Source: Ruminococcaceae bacterium UBA1734
Lineage (GTDB): Bacteria; Bacillota; Clostridia; Oscillospirales; Acutalibacteraceae
Assembly (NCBI GenBank): GCA_002315765.1
Contig: DCIE01000060.1
Location: forward strand, 47,732-56,213
Length of the DNA stretch: 8,482 nucleotides
Direction: 5' to 3'
Made by a program: the position numbers and the translations under genes. The notes below the pieces were generated by a model that saw only the letters and a list, made by a program, of their open reading frames with translations, did no database searches and was not told where the DNA came from. Below, piece after piece: positions 1 to 6,600 of this stretch (position 1 is the first letter of the stretch; every line of letters begins with the position of its first letter).

Positions 1-20
1 GGACGATGTGGGCATCGTCC
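1..20. repeat. Perfect palindromic hairpin (8-bp stem, 4-nt loop)
   Basis: GGACGATG (1-8) and CATCGTCC (13-20) are exact reverse complements around the loop TGGG. No T-run follows on the plus strand (CCTACC comes next), so it does not look like an ordinary plus-strand terminator. The window starts here, so the repeat may extend to the left. GC-rich palindromes like this are often dispersed intergenic repeats in Clostridia; that is an inference, as only one copy is visible. Confidence 0.55.
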
Positions 21-60
21 CCTACCACTTACCGTGATAGGATTTTTTTGTAGTAACCGC

Positions 61-138
61 ATCTTTTGACAAGCGAGGAAATAAACACAACAGAATCGTC
101 AACCTATTGTCAAACACAATGTATAATCTTTTGACAAT
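61..138. repeat. ATCTTTTGACAA direct repeats plus an inverted TTGTCAAA copy
   Basis: The 12-mer ATCTTTTGACAA occurs at 61-72 and again at 126-137, 65 bases apart. An inverted copy makes a 9-bp perfect inverted repeat, ATTGTCAAA (106-114) with TTTGACAAT (130-138), separated by 15 bases. The inverted repeat lies immediately downstream of the lipoprotein stop codon at 141, so it could form an AT-rich hairpin at the end of that mRNA, but no T-run follows. The TTGACA cores resemble -35 boxes, but I found no well-spaced -10 on either strand. Function unknown. Confidence 0.4.
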
Positions 139-140
139 TA

Positions 141-530
141 TTATTGTTTCGTATAACCACTCTTATCAATTTCAAACATTTCCATTTCAAAACCGCCTGA
201 ATAATCCGAAGCTTTTTGGGCTGCTTTTTGAAGTTCGCTACCAGAAGCTTGTCCGTATTTGTAAAGTCTTGAGACTGTTTCATATTCTGACTTTAATGTT
301 TGATAAACACTTTTATAGTACGCTTTGCCATTTTCTGAAATATAAGCCACATCAGATATGCCTTCATGGGTAAAACAAACAATTTGTTCATCCGAATCGT
401 TTTTCTTGTATGTTTCACTTATTACAACATTATCGAAATCCTTTTCAATTTTTGATTTTGCAGAACCACAACCAGATAAACAACAAACCACCGTCACAAC
501 AACTAATAATAAAACTAATAGTTTTTTCAT
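141..530 (-). CDS. Small secreted lipoprotein of unknown function
   Basis: This encodes a 129-residue predicted lipoprotein. Residues 2-3 are lysines, 4-17 are a hydrophobic stretch rich in Leu and Val, and the lipobox LSGC sits at residues 18-21, so Cys21 is the expected lipidated residue and the mature protein should be anchored outside the cytoplasmic membrane. The mature part of about 109 residues is charged, has no further cysteine pairs I recognise as a domain, and contains a probable helix around residues 75-105. I chose the ATG at 530 because the GGAGG at 542-538 lies 7 bases upstream; the in-frame TTG at 533 would leave only 4. It lies 45 bases downstream of the zinc-ribbon gene on the same strand with no promoter or terminator seen between, so the two are probably co-transcribed. 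I do not recognise the family. Confidence 0.8.
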   Translation of the reverse strand: MKKLLVLLLVVVTVVCCLSGCGSAKSKIEKDFDNVVISETYKKNDSDEQIVCFTHEGISDVAYISENGKAYYKSVYQTLKSEYETVSRLYKYGQASGSELQKAAQKASDYSGGFEMEMFEIDKSGYTKQ

Positions 531-575
531 CAAAAAACCTCCAAAATGTGTTAATAATTTAAAGTTTTGAAAGCA

Positions 576-950
576 TCACCAACCATGTGTGTTTGAATTA
601 CCTGTTAACATAGAAACCTTAGCAAGACTGATTCCACCCATTCCGCCGATACTGACTTGAACTTTATCACCCGGCTTGACATCAATAGTAGGATGACCAA
701 AATAGCCCTTCAAAGTAACTCTGATAGTAGTTGGTTGTTTAATAGAAAACTCGACTGTTGTTCCGCTTTTACCGGAAACCTCTGTGCCGTTGTATTCCAC
801 TACAAAAGTTCTTTGAAATCCGCTTAATGACGGTACATTAACCATAACAGGTTCAAGTGGTTTTTCTTTTAATTGATAACCACAATGAATACAACTTTCC
901 GCTGTGCTTGAAACATCTTGTCCGCATTCAGGACATTTAATAAGTGCCAT
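576..950 (-). CDS. Zinc-ribbon domain protein of unknown function
   Basis: This encodes a 124-residue protein with an N-terminal zinc ribbon: CPEC at residues 6-9 and CIHC at 20-23 give four cysteines that should bind one zinc ion. A short linker is followed by roughly 75 residues of alternating hydrophobic and polar strands (about 48-118), probably a small beta domain, ending in a Gly-rich segment. There is no signal peptide or membrane segment, so it is probably cytoplasmic. The ATG at 950 is preferred because GAGG at 963-960 lies 9 bases upstream; a GTG at 965 in the same frame overlaps this ribosome binding site and is unlikely to be used. It is the first gene of a likely two-gene operon with the lipoprotein and has its own consensus promoter at 1025-997. 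Zinc ribbons of this sort are common in small Firmicutes proteins of unknown role; no specific function is claimed. Confidence 0.8.
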   Translation of the reverse strand: MALIKCPECGQDVSSTAESCIHCGYQLKEKPLEPVMVNVPSLSGFQRTFVVEYNGTEVSGKSGTTVEFSIKQPTTIRVTLKGYFGHPTIDVKPGDKVQVSIGGMGGISLAKVSMLTGNSNTHGW

Positions 951-977
951 AATAATAAACCTCACTTTTAGTAAATT

Positions 978-989
978 ACTCCGAGGAGT
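978..989. promoter_or_regulatory. 12-bp near-palindrome at the operon's transcription start
   Basis: ACTCC-GA-GGAGT is a 5-bp perfect inverted repeat with a 2-base centre. It lies 7 bases beyond the -10 box of the zinc-ribbon promoter, so it covers the expected start of that transcript. It could be an operator half, a 5' mRNA hairpin or chance; the sequence alone does not decide. Confidence 0.3.
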
Positions 990-996
990 TTATCTT

Positions 997-1025
997 ATTT
1001 TATCCTACTTTGTACGATTTGTCAA
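997..1025 (-). promoter_or_regulatory. Sigma-A promoter of the zinc-ribbon/lipoprotein operon
   Basis: Reading the minus strand, a perfect -35 TTGACA (1025-1020) is followed by a 17-base spacer and the -10 box TAAAAT (1002-997), one mismatch from TATAAT. Transcription should start near 990, giving a leader of about 40 bases before the ATG at 950. The -35 box falls between the arms of the inverted repeat at 1013-1037, which suggests repression by a bound dimer or tetramer. Confidence 0.75.
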
Positions 1026-1037
1026 TATTTAATCGTA
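1013..1037. promoter_or_regulatory. Candidate operator: TACGATT-N11-AATCGTA inverted repeat
   Basis: TACGATT (1013-1019) and AATCGTA (1031-1037) are exact 7-bp reverse complements separated by 11 bases that include the -35 box of the minus-strand promoter. The repeat lies between the divergent zinc-ribbon operon and the ribbon-helix-helix gene. Proteins of that fold commonly bind inverted repeats in their own control region, so this is a natural candidate binding site; the link is inferred. Confidence 0.5.
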
Positions 1038-1045
1038 TGTTAGTG

Positions 1046-1051
1046 TATAAT
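1046..1051 (+). promoter_or_regulatory. Possible -10 box of the ribbon-helix-helix gene
   Basis: TATAAT at 1046-1051 is a perfect -10 hexamer on the plus strand, preceded directly by TG. No convincing -35 lies at the usual distance, and transcription from it would start at about 1058, right at the ribosome binding site, giving an extremely short leader. It may be a weak promoter or a chance match in AT-rich DNA. Confidence 0.3.
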
Positions 1052-1068
1052 AATTAAGAGGTGAGATT

Positions 1069-1212
1069 ATGAAACCGTTAAAAGAAAAGATTAGTATTAC
1101 TATAGATAGCGATATTTTAGAAAGAATAAAAGTCGAAGCGGAAAATGACGACAGATCGTTATCGCAATTCATAAACATAATATTAAAAGAACATCTTAAA
1201 AATAAAGATTAA
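1069..1212 (+). CDS. Small ribbon-helix-helix (Arc/CopG-like) DNA-binding protein
   Basis: This 47-residue protein has the length and pattern of a minimal ribbon-helix-helix domain: a beta strand KISITID at residues 7-13, helix A about 15-26 (ILERIKVEAE), a turn with NDDRS at 26-30, and helix B about 31-45 (LSQFINIILKEHLK). Alternating strand residues would contact the DNA major groove in the dimer. The ATG at 1069 has GAGGTGA at 1058-1064, an excellent ribosome binding site. It is divergent from the zinc-ribbon/lipoprotein operon and shares an intergenic region with a 7-bp inverted repeat, so it is probably an autoregulator or repressor of that operon. It ends immediately before a terminator and no toxin-like gene follows, so there is no sign of a complete toxin-antitoxin pair, although an orphan antitoxin remains possible. 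Fold assignment is by pattern; function is inferred. Confidence 0.75.
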   Translation: MKPLKEKISITIDSDILERIKVEAENDDRSLSQFINIILKEHLKNKD

Positions 1213-1250
1213 ACCGCCGAACAGTGATAAAAAAACTGAACGGCGGTTTT
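1211..1250. terminator. Bidirectional rho-independent terminator
   Basis: AAACCGCCG (1211-1219) pairs with CGGCGGTTT (1241-1249); an AA/AA internal loop is followed by a CAGT/ACTG extension. The plus strand continues into a T-rich run, and the minus strand into AATCTTTATTTTT, so it can end both the ribbon-helix-helix gene, whose stop codon overlaps it, and the converging four-helix-bundle gene that stops at 1265. Confidence 0.85.
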
Positions 1251-1264
1251 GTTATAATCATATA

Positions 1265-1609
1265 TTATTTATTACCTTTTGCGGTGTTGATGGAGGAAAT
1301 GAGTATCTTCTTCAGTTCAATACAATCAGTTAATATTGAATTATCATCATAATATCCGCTTTCAATTAGAAGTTCAATCCAGTATTCACTTTCGGAACAC
1401 TCTTTGAGTGCAATTTGAAGTTTGGCGATGAAGTCGGGTTTACTATGTCCTGAAAATGCCTCTCGGATATTAGCACCTATGCTTGTGCCGGAACGAAGCA
1501 ATTGATTTGTTAATACGCTTTCTTTTTTGGTAGATTTAACAGTGTTACAAACCTTGATAATATTTAGTGCAAAGGTTTTCGATTTGCTTATCAATAGACT
1601 TTCAGCCAT
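1265..1609 (-). CDS. Four-helix-bundle protein (23S rRNA intervening-sequence/S23 family)
   Basis: This 114-residue protein matches the family known as four-helix-bundle or 23S rRNA intervening-sequence (S23) proteins, related to the Avd accessory protein of diversity-generating retroelements. The signature is clear: NQLLRSGTSIGANIREA at about residues 35-51, then SGHSKPDFIAKLQIALKECSES at 53-74 and EYWIELL at 75-81. Four helices fill almost the whole length, and family members I know of form basic homopentameric barrels that bind nucleic acid; the cellular role of stand-alone copies is not established. The start at 1609 has an AAGGTGG-type ribosome binding site about 7 bases upstream. No reverse transcriptase, template repeat or rRNA gene lies in this window, so this copy is neither in a retroelement nor in a 23S gene here. 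It stands alone between a terminator and inverted repeats, facing away from the tRNA. Confidence 0.9.
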   Translation of the reverse strand: MAESLLISKSKTFALNIIKVCNTVKSTKKESVLTNQLLRSGTSIGANIREAFSGHSKPDFIAKLQIALKECSESEYWIELLIESGYYDDNSILTDCIELKKILISSINTAKGNK

Positions 1610-1647
1610 ATAAAACCCACCTTTCTTTTTTTCATAGTATCATAAAA

Positions 1648-1660
1648 GCGGCGAAGCCGC
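1648..1660. repeat. GCGGC-GAA-GCCGC hairpin upstream of the four-helix-bundle gene
   Basis: A perfect 5-bp GC stem with a 3-base loop. On the minus strand it is followed by TTTTATGATACTATG, so it lies where a -35 element would be expected for the downstream gene (the nearest -10-like hexamer, TATGAT, is at 1644-1639). It could be a short attenuator-like hairpin or the edge of a dispersed repeat together with the inverted repeat beside it. Confidence 0.45.
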
Positions 1661-1665
1661 GATAC

Positions 1666-1756
1666 CTATTACCTATTACTTCTTACTTATTACTTCCCAA
1701 AAATCCCGTGATCAAAATCAACTGATAAGTAAGAGGTAAGAAGTAATAAGTAATAA
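1666..1756. repeat. Inverted repeat built from (A)AGTAAT/TATTACTT units
   Basis: The left arm at 1666-1686 (CTATTACC...CTTCTTAC) and the right arm at 1736-1756 (GTAAGAAGTAATAAG...) are reverse complements over 21 bases with two mismatches, both compatible with G-U pairing in RNA. The arms consist of short tandem TATTACT-type units, and the 49-base centre contains further related sequence (TTACTTATTACTT, GATAAGTAAGAGGTAAG). It lies wholly in the gap between the tRNA terminator and the four-helix-bundle gene. The structure resembles an intergenic miniature repeat, but no coding function or target-site duplication is evident. Confidence 0.6.
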
Positions 1757-1758
1757 GA

Positions 1759-1792
1759 AAAAATCCCTCTCACTTTCGTTCGAGGGATTTTT
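1759..1792 (-). terminator. Rho-independent terminator of tRNA-Arg
   Basis: AAAAATCCCTC (1759-1769) pairs with GAGGGATTTTT (1782-1792) in an 11-bp stem with a 12-base loop. Reading the minus strand, the stem begins at the terminal A of the tRNA's CCA and ends in a T-run, so it directly terminates the tRNA transcript. The stem is symmetrical enough to act on plus-strand transcripts too. Confidence 0.85.
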
Positions 1793-1866
1793 GGCACCCC
1801 CGACCGGAATCGAACCGATAACTAAGTCTTAGGAGGACCTTGTTATATCCATTTAACTACGGGGGC
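1792..1866 (-). tRNA. tRNA-Arg (anticodon CCT)
   Basis: On the minus strand the sequence folds into a complete cloverleaf. The acceptor stem is GCCCCCG with CGGGGGT, the discriminator is G and CCA is encoded. The D stem is GTTA/TAAC, the anticodon stem AGGTC/GACTT with loop CTCCTAA, and the T arm ATCGG-TTCGATT-CCGGT. Loop positions 34-36 are CCT, so it reads the arginine codon AGG. The mature end without CCA is at 1795. A consensus promoter lies upstream and a terminator overlaps the CCA, so it is a single-gene transcription unit. Confidence 0.95.
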
Positions 1867-1887
1867 TTATTTATTTTGACAAGTAGC

Positions 1888-1916
1888 ATTTTAACCCAAA
1901 CTATCGTAAATGTCAA
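1888..1916 (-). promoter_or_regulatory. Sigma-A promoter of tRNA-Arg
   Basis: On the minus strand a perfect -35 TTGACA (1916-1911), a 17-base spacer and -10 TAAAAT (1893-1888) lie 21 bases upstream of the tRNA 5' end at 1866. The boxes and spacing are identical to those of the zinc-ribbon operon promoter. A start near 1881 would leave a 5' leader of about 15 bases for RNase P removal. Confidence 0.8.
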
Positions 1917-1930
1917 TATTTTATATATTG

Positions 1931-1988
1931 CAATTTAATATTTTTTTAAACAATAATTAACGAAGAATTAACAATTTAATATTTTTTT
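1931..1988. repeat. 17-bp direct repeats upstream of the protease gene
   Basis: CAATTTAATATTTTTTT occurs exactly at 1931-1947 and 1972-1988, 41 bases apart, close to four helical turns. Between them are two AATTAAC copies. A possible plus-strand promoter, TTAACA (1968-1973) with TAAAAT (1993-1998), has a long 19-base spacer and overlaps the second copy. The pair may be a regulator site, an A/T-tract upstream element, or low-complexity chance. Confidence 0.45.
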
Positions 1989-2058
1989 GGTGTAAAATAC
2001 TTATATAAACAAAATTTCTTAACAAGAACATTATTTATTTTTTAAAGGACTGATTTAT

Positions 2059-3522
2059 ATGAGTGATTTCTTTGAAGAAAAAAACAATCAAGAGGGCGAA
2101 ATAACCGGTTTTGACGAAATAAACGGCGAAACCAAAACCGAAGATGCGAACAACTACGATGAAATTAACAATAAAATTAAAGACAATTATTCGGAATTTG
2201 AAAACGGATTTTATACCAAATCAAAATCAAATATAATCCAAGATGAAACAAACGACACCTCAAATGAATACAATACTTATGACAGCCGTTTTCATACTGA
2301 TGATACCGGCAATAACCAATATTACCAATCCCCTATTATCAATACCGAAAAAAAGCCTAAAAAAGAAAAAAAGAGATACGGCTTCGGACTGGTTGCTGTT
2401 TGTTGTATCCTTTCGGCAGTTATAGGTGGTTTAAGCGGTTTTTATGCTCTTAGGTTTTCCAACAATAATGTTACCGACTTCACAAAGGAAAATCTCCCCC
2501 AAATAAGCACCGGAAGCGAAAAAGAAGACAGTTCAAACGATGTTAAAATTAATGTAAATGAAAATGTCTCTTCTATTTCTCAAGCCGTTGCCAAAAAATG
2601 CGCAAATAGTGTTGTAGGAATAAGGACTACCACCTCGGTTATCAGTTTCTTCGGTGGTACAAGCGAATCAACCGGTGAAGGCTCCGGAGTTGTTTACACA
2701 AAAGACGGCTATATTGTTACCAACTACCATGTAATTGAAAACGCCGTAACATCTTCAACATCCTCAAAAATCGAGGTTTTCTTCGATAACGCAAATACAA
2801 AAGCTTATCAAGCATCTGTTGTGGGATATAACATTTCCTGCGACCTTGCAGTGCTGAAAATAAACGCCAACAACCTTTCCGGTGTAGAATTAGGAAATTC
2901 TTCAGACCTTACTGTCGGTCAATATGTTGTTACAATCGGTGCACCGGGCGGACTTGAGTTTATGGGAAGCGTTACCTACGGTATTATAAGCGGTCTTGAC
3001 CGTGTTGTTTCTTCAAACTCAAAGGTCGGTCTTATACAAACCGATGCCGCTATCAACCCGGGAAATTCCGGCGGTGCATTGCTTGACCAAAACGGTAAAT
3101 TAATCGGAATAAACAGTTCTAAAATAGTATCGGAAGAATTTGAAGGTATGGGATTTGCAATTCCTATTAATACCGTTGTTGAGATTTGTAACGACATTAT
3201 TTCAAACAAGGATAAGGCTGAACCTTATGTAGGCATTACAATCAGCGAAAAATACACATCAGATGTTTTAAACGCCTACGGTTACCCATCAGGTGCTGTT
3301 GTTCTCAGCGTAGCAAGTGGAAGCACTGCTGAAAAATGCGGTATCCAAAAAGGAGATATTATCACAAGGTTTAACGGCACAGAAATTACGGAATATAATG
3401 TATTCGGTGAGGTATTATCAAAATGCAAACCGAATTCAAAGGTTGATATTGAAATCTACCGTTCCGGAAGAACTTATTCGGCAACCATAGCAATCGACTC
3501 AAATTCATCAGATAATCAATAA
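2059..3522 (+). CDS. htrA: HtrA/DegP-like membrane-anchored serine protease (S1C) with PDZ domain
   Basis: This 487-residue protein is a trypsin-fold protease of the HtrA family, which degrades or helps refold damaged and secreted proteins outside the membrane. Residues 1-106 are an acidic, Asn- and Tyr-rich cytoplasmic tail ending in a Lys-rich stretch (98-106). One membrane segment at about 108-130 leads to an outside catalytic domain at about 172-385. The triad is intact: His224 in TNYHVIENA, Asp262 in SCDLAVLKI, and Ser337 in NPGNSGGALL. A single PDZ domain covers about 390-480 (GITISE, GAVVLSVASGSTAEKCGIQKGDIITRFNG). Size and order fit the usual Firmicutes HtrA form. The ATG at 2059 has AAAGGA at 2044-2049. 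It has its own terminator and no two-component regulator beside it. It lies just upstream of two secreted-protein genes, so it could serve their quality control, but that is inference from position only. Confidence 0.93.
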   Translation: MSDFFEEKNNQEGEITGFDEINGETKTEDANNYDEINNKIKDNYSEFENGFYTKSKSNIIQDETNDTSNEYNTYDSRFHTDDTGNNQYYQSPIINTEKKPKKEKKRYGFGLVAVCCILSAVIGGLSGFYALRFSNNNVTDFTKENLPQISTGSEKEDSSNDVKINVNENVSSISQAVAKKCANSVVGIRTTTSVISFFGGTSESTGEGSGVVYTKDGYIVTNYHVIENAVTSSTSSKIEVFFDNANTKAYQASVVGYNISCDLAVLKINANNLSGVELGNSSDLTVGQYVVTIGAPGGLEFMGSVTYGIISGLDRVVSSNSKVGLIQTDAAINPGNSGGALLDQNGKLIGINSSKIVSEEFEGMGFAIPINTVVEICNDIISNKDKAEPYVGITISEKYTSDVLNAYGYPSGAVVLSVASGSTAEKCGIQKGDIITRFNGTEITEYNVFGEVLSKCKPNSKVDIEIYRSGRTYSATIAIDSNSSDNQ

Positions 3523-3526
3523 TATT

Positions 3527-3551
3527 TTCGGGCTGTTAAAAAAGTCCCGAA
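3527..3551 (+). terminator. Weak first hairpin after the protease gene
   Basis: TTCGGG (3527-3532) pairs with CCCGAA (3546-3551), with CT/AG extending the stem across a one-base bulge. It begins five bases after the stop codon and has no T-run of its own, so it probably acts as a 3' stabilising hairpin ahead of the main terminator. Confidence 0.45.
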
Positions 3552-3553
3552 GT

Positions 3554-3595
3554 AAAAAGTCCACGAGAGGTTTCGCTTCTCTCGTGGACTTTTTT
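3554..3595 (+). terminator. Strong rho-independent terminator of the protease gene
   Basis: A 16-bp perfect stem pairs 3554-3569 (AAAAAGTCCACGAGAG) with 3579-3594, with a 9-base loop GTTTCGCTT and a run of T at 3590-3595. The A-run on the left arm also makes it usable from the other strand. It isolates the protease transcript from the large secreted-protein unit downstream, which therefore needs its own promoter in 3596-3676; I saw no convincing one there. Confidence 0.92.
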
Positions 3596-3690
3596 GCAAT
3601 CTTTTTTGAAAATTCTATTGCTAAAAAATGGTATTTGTGATGATCTTTATGACATAGGTATATATGAATTCAGTTAGGGGTGGAAATTAT

Positions 3691-6600
3691 ATGCATAACT
3701 TTGGAAAGATTTTCAGGCGCATTATTTCAGTTTTACTTGTTGTCGGTTTAATTATTACCGTTTTTATGTTAGATAGTAATGTTTCGGCTAACAGTGTCTC
3801 GGTTTCTCGTGATATTCTTGAGTCAATAATAAACGGAAATCGTAAATGGGTCGCCGATACATTAGTGAATGATAATTACTCCACCAATCCGCAGGCAAAA
3901 CTCATTCATATTTCCGCAGATAACAGTATGATGCGTAATGCTCTCAATAATTATCGTAATGCCGATAATACGACAAACGGTGCTGTATATAAAGGCATGG
4001 TTGATGTTATGGAAAAGGTAGTCAATGCCGATTTATATAAGCAAAGTTTTTTTGACAGTGTAACCGAAACATTCAGCGATATTGTAGTTTCGATTTTCGG
4101 TAGCGGGGATAGTTTTACGAGAACCGTTGATGACCTTGCGGGAAGCTTGGATGAACTCCAATACGAAAGCATAATTAAATCGGCACTTACAGCAGATTAT
4201 ACGGCATCTGACGGTACAACATATAACGACCACGAAAATGAATATGCAAATCTTAAACAAATGCAAAGTGCACTTGGTGCAGTAAATAATTGGAGAAATT
4301 TTGTTACCGCTTCCAATAATTACGCTTACGGTACTGCCGAATATGATTCCTTGTCAAAATATTTGGATAGTTGTGTTATACCGTATCAGAATGCACTTAC
4401 TACATATTTGATGAACTATGGTAATCTTGCAAATGAGGATGCTTATGTTCAACAGAATTATGCGGATTTGGCAGCCGCCCTTGCTTGTATTTATAAATGC
4501 GAAATGTATAACGCTGACGATTGGTTTGTTGGGAAATTCGCCAATGAAATGGGCGAGTATTTCTGTGAATCCGGTATCAACGATGTTTTGAAAGCGGCAG
4601 GTAAACCATTTGAAGCAACCTCTGCGGCAATAGATAATTATGTATATTTGAATAACATTCAAGCGCAAAAAGAGTCAATAACAGGGCCGCTTCGAAGAAC
4701 AGCTTCAAATACATCCGACGGAGATTTGGCAAAGGTATTTAACCGCTTTGCCGACATTTCCGAAGAAAATTCCAATTCAAAAATCGTTGCCTATGAAACG
4801 GTAAGAAATTATGTTCGAAATAATAATGTTGCTTATGAATACTCTGCCGATGCAATAAAAGCACTTTCCAAAAAAGCATTTAATATCGGCTCAAATACAG
4901 CGCTTGTATCAAAACTTTCTGCTGTTTCAACCGTAGCGGATATTACCACATGGGTTGCCGAAAAGGGAATAGATTTAAAAACTACCGTTAAACTGACCTA
5001 CGAACTTAAATATCTTGATAAAATTATAGATGAAGTTATAAAGCAATATAATACCGATTTAGATACCTATCTTTCACATTCTACCGAAAGCAATGCACAA
5101 ATGGTGCTTGACGATTTACAGTTTTTGCAAAAACTTCGTTTGCGTGGCGAAACTATTGCTTATAATATGGCATCCGGGCAAATGACAAGTTGGATTGGAC
5201 AACTGATAAGTGACGAAAGTGATTTGGAAATATGGAAAAACAATTATCAAAACCATATTGATGCTCTTATCAGCGCTTCTGTTGTTCCGTCTGCCACAAA
5301 GGTTATGACCTTGTCAAGTAATACAAGTCTTTCGCTATATTGGTCGCAAAATTACGGCTGGTACGGTGTTTATAAGGATTCTTCCGGTAAAATTATCTAC
5401 ATTGCCGATATTCTTTCCCGTCTTTGCTACGGTGTTGATATTACAGGTGGTTCCCTTTACATTTACAATACCACGGGCTCTTCCCTATCAATTCCTGCCG
5501 TTTCCTCAAATGATACTGCTACCCTTTATGTTTACGGTAATTGTTATATAGGAAACATCAAACAAAATGGCGGTACTCTCAATATTGTCGGAAACGAAAA
5601 TACATATTTTACCGTAACTGAATGTCTGTATGCCGGAAATCTTAATAACGGATTACAAAACGGTATTACGGCAAAAAATGCTGTGTTTTTGGGTGCTGCT
5701 TCCGGAAAATACAATATTACGGGAGATTGCAGACTTTCGGGAAATGTTGATTCTTTAACGCTTCGTGCAAATACCGCACAAAGCCTTTCGGGCGGTGGTA
5801 CGGCAAAGGAACTCTATTTTTATAATTCTTCCAAAAGCGGTATTAATGTATCGTCTGCTGTTTATGTAAGTGAAATGGCACTGAATACGAGTACAAAGGT
5901 TAAAAACGGAAAAAATGTTCATCTCAATTCCGGCGGTACGGTTTACGGCAATTATTATCACAGTGATATAACCTTAAATTCCATCACACTCAATAAAAGT
6001 GTTACATTCGGCGGAAGCATTTATACAATAGGTGATTTTACCTGTAAAGGTAATTTGACCGTTTCGGGAAGCTATGTTGTTACCGAAAATACAAATCGGG
6101 TTCACAGGATTACGGAAAACAAAATAATTATTAAGGGCGATGCTTACTTAAAATATGTAACCTTTGAAAACGATAACAGTTTTCAACTTTCCGGCGACCT
6201 TATAACCAACAACTTTAACAGCGCAAACAGCGAAATTACGCTAAACGGCAAGGTGATGCAAACCGTTTCGGGCACATTTACCATTAAAAAATTAATCGTT
6301 GATAATCCGTCGGGAATAACGGTTAATAATACCGTTTCGGTTACGGGAACGCTATCCGACACAAACGGTAAAATTATCGGCGGTAAAAATATAGTGCTTG
6401 AAAAAGATGCCGAACTAACCGGAGATATATGGAACGGTGGTTTAACATTTACCGCATTGGAAAAAAATAATTTCACATTCGGTGAAAGCATTTGTATTCA
6501 AAACGAAGGAAGCCTGATAGGAAATTATATAATTAACGGTGATATTACCGCTAAAGGCAATGTAACTATTCGCAACTCTGTAATTTTCTGCGATAATTTG

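Noticed and set aside
107..570. Two short plus-strand open frames opposite the lipoprotein gene
   Set aside because: No ribosome binding site or domain; they mirror the minus-strand lipoprotein, which has a lipobox and GGAGG.
951..965. GTG start five codons upstream of the zinc-ribbon gene
   Set aside because: The GTG overlaps the GAGG of the ribosome binding site that serves the ATG at 950.
1069..1250. Complete toxin-antitoxin module with the ribbon-helix-helix protein
   Set aside because: The gene is followed at once by a terminator and no toxin-like partner is adjacent on either strand.
1265..1866. Diversity-generating retroelement suggested by the Avd-like protein
   Set aside because: No reverse transcriptase, no template/variable repeat pair with A-specific differences, and no C-type lectin target in the window.
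1792..1866. tRNA-Arg as an attachment site of an integrated element
   Set aside because: No second copy of the tRNA 3' end and no integrase gene is seen within the window; an element extending outside cannot be excluded.
3664..3690. Upstream ATG start for the large secreted protein
   Set aside because: It would place nine residues encoded by the ribosome binding site itself before the signal peptide. The ATG at 3691 has AGGGGTGG 7 bases upstream.
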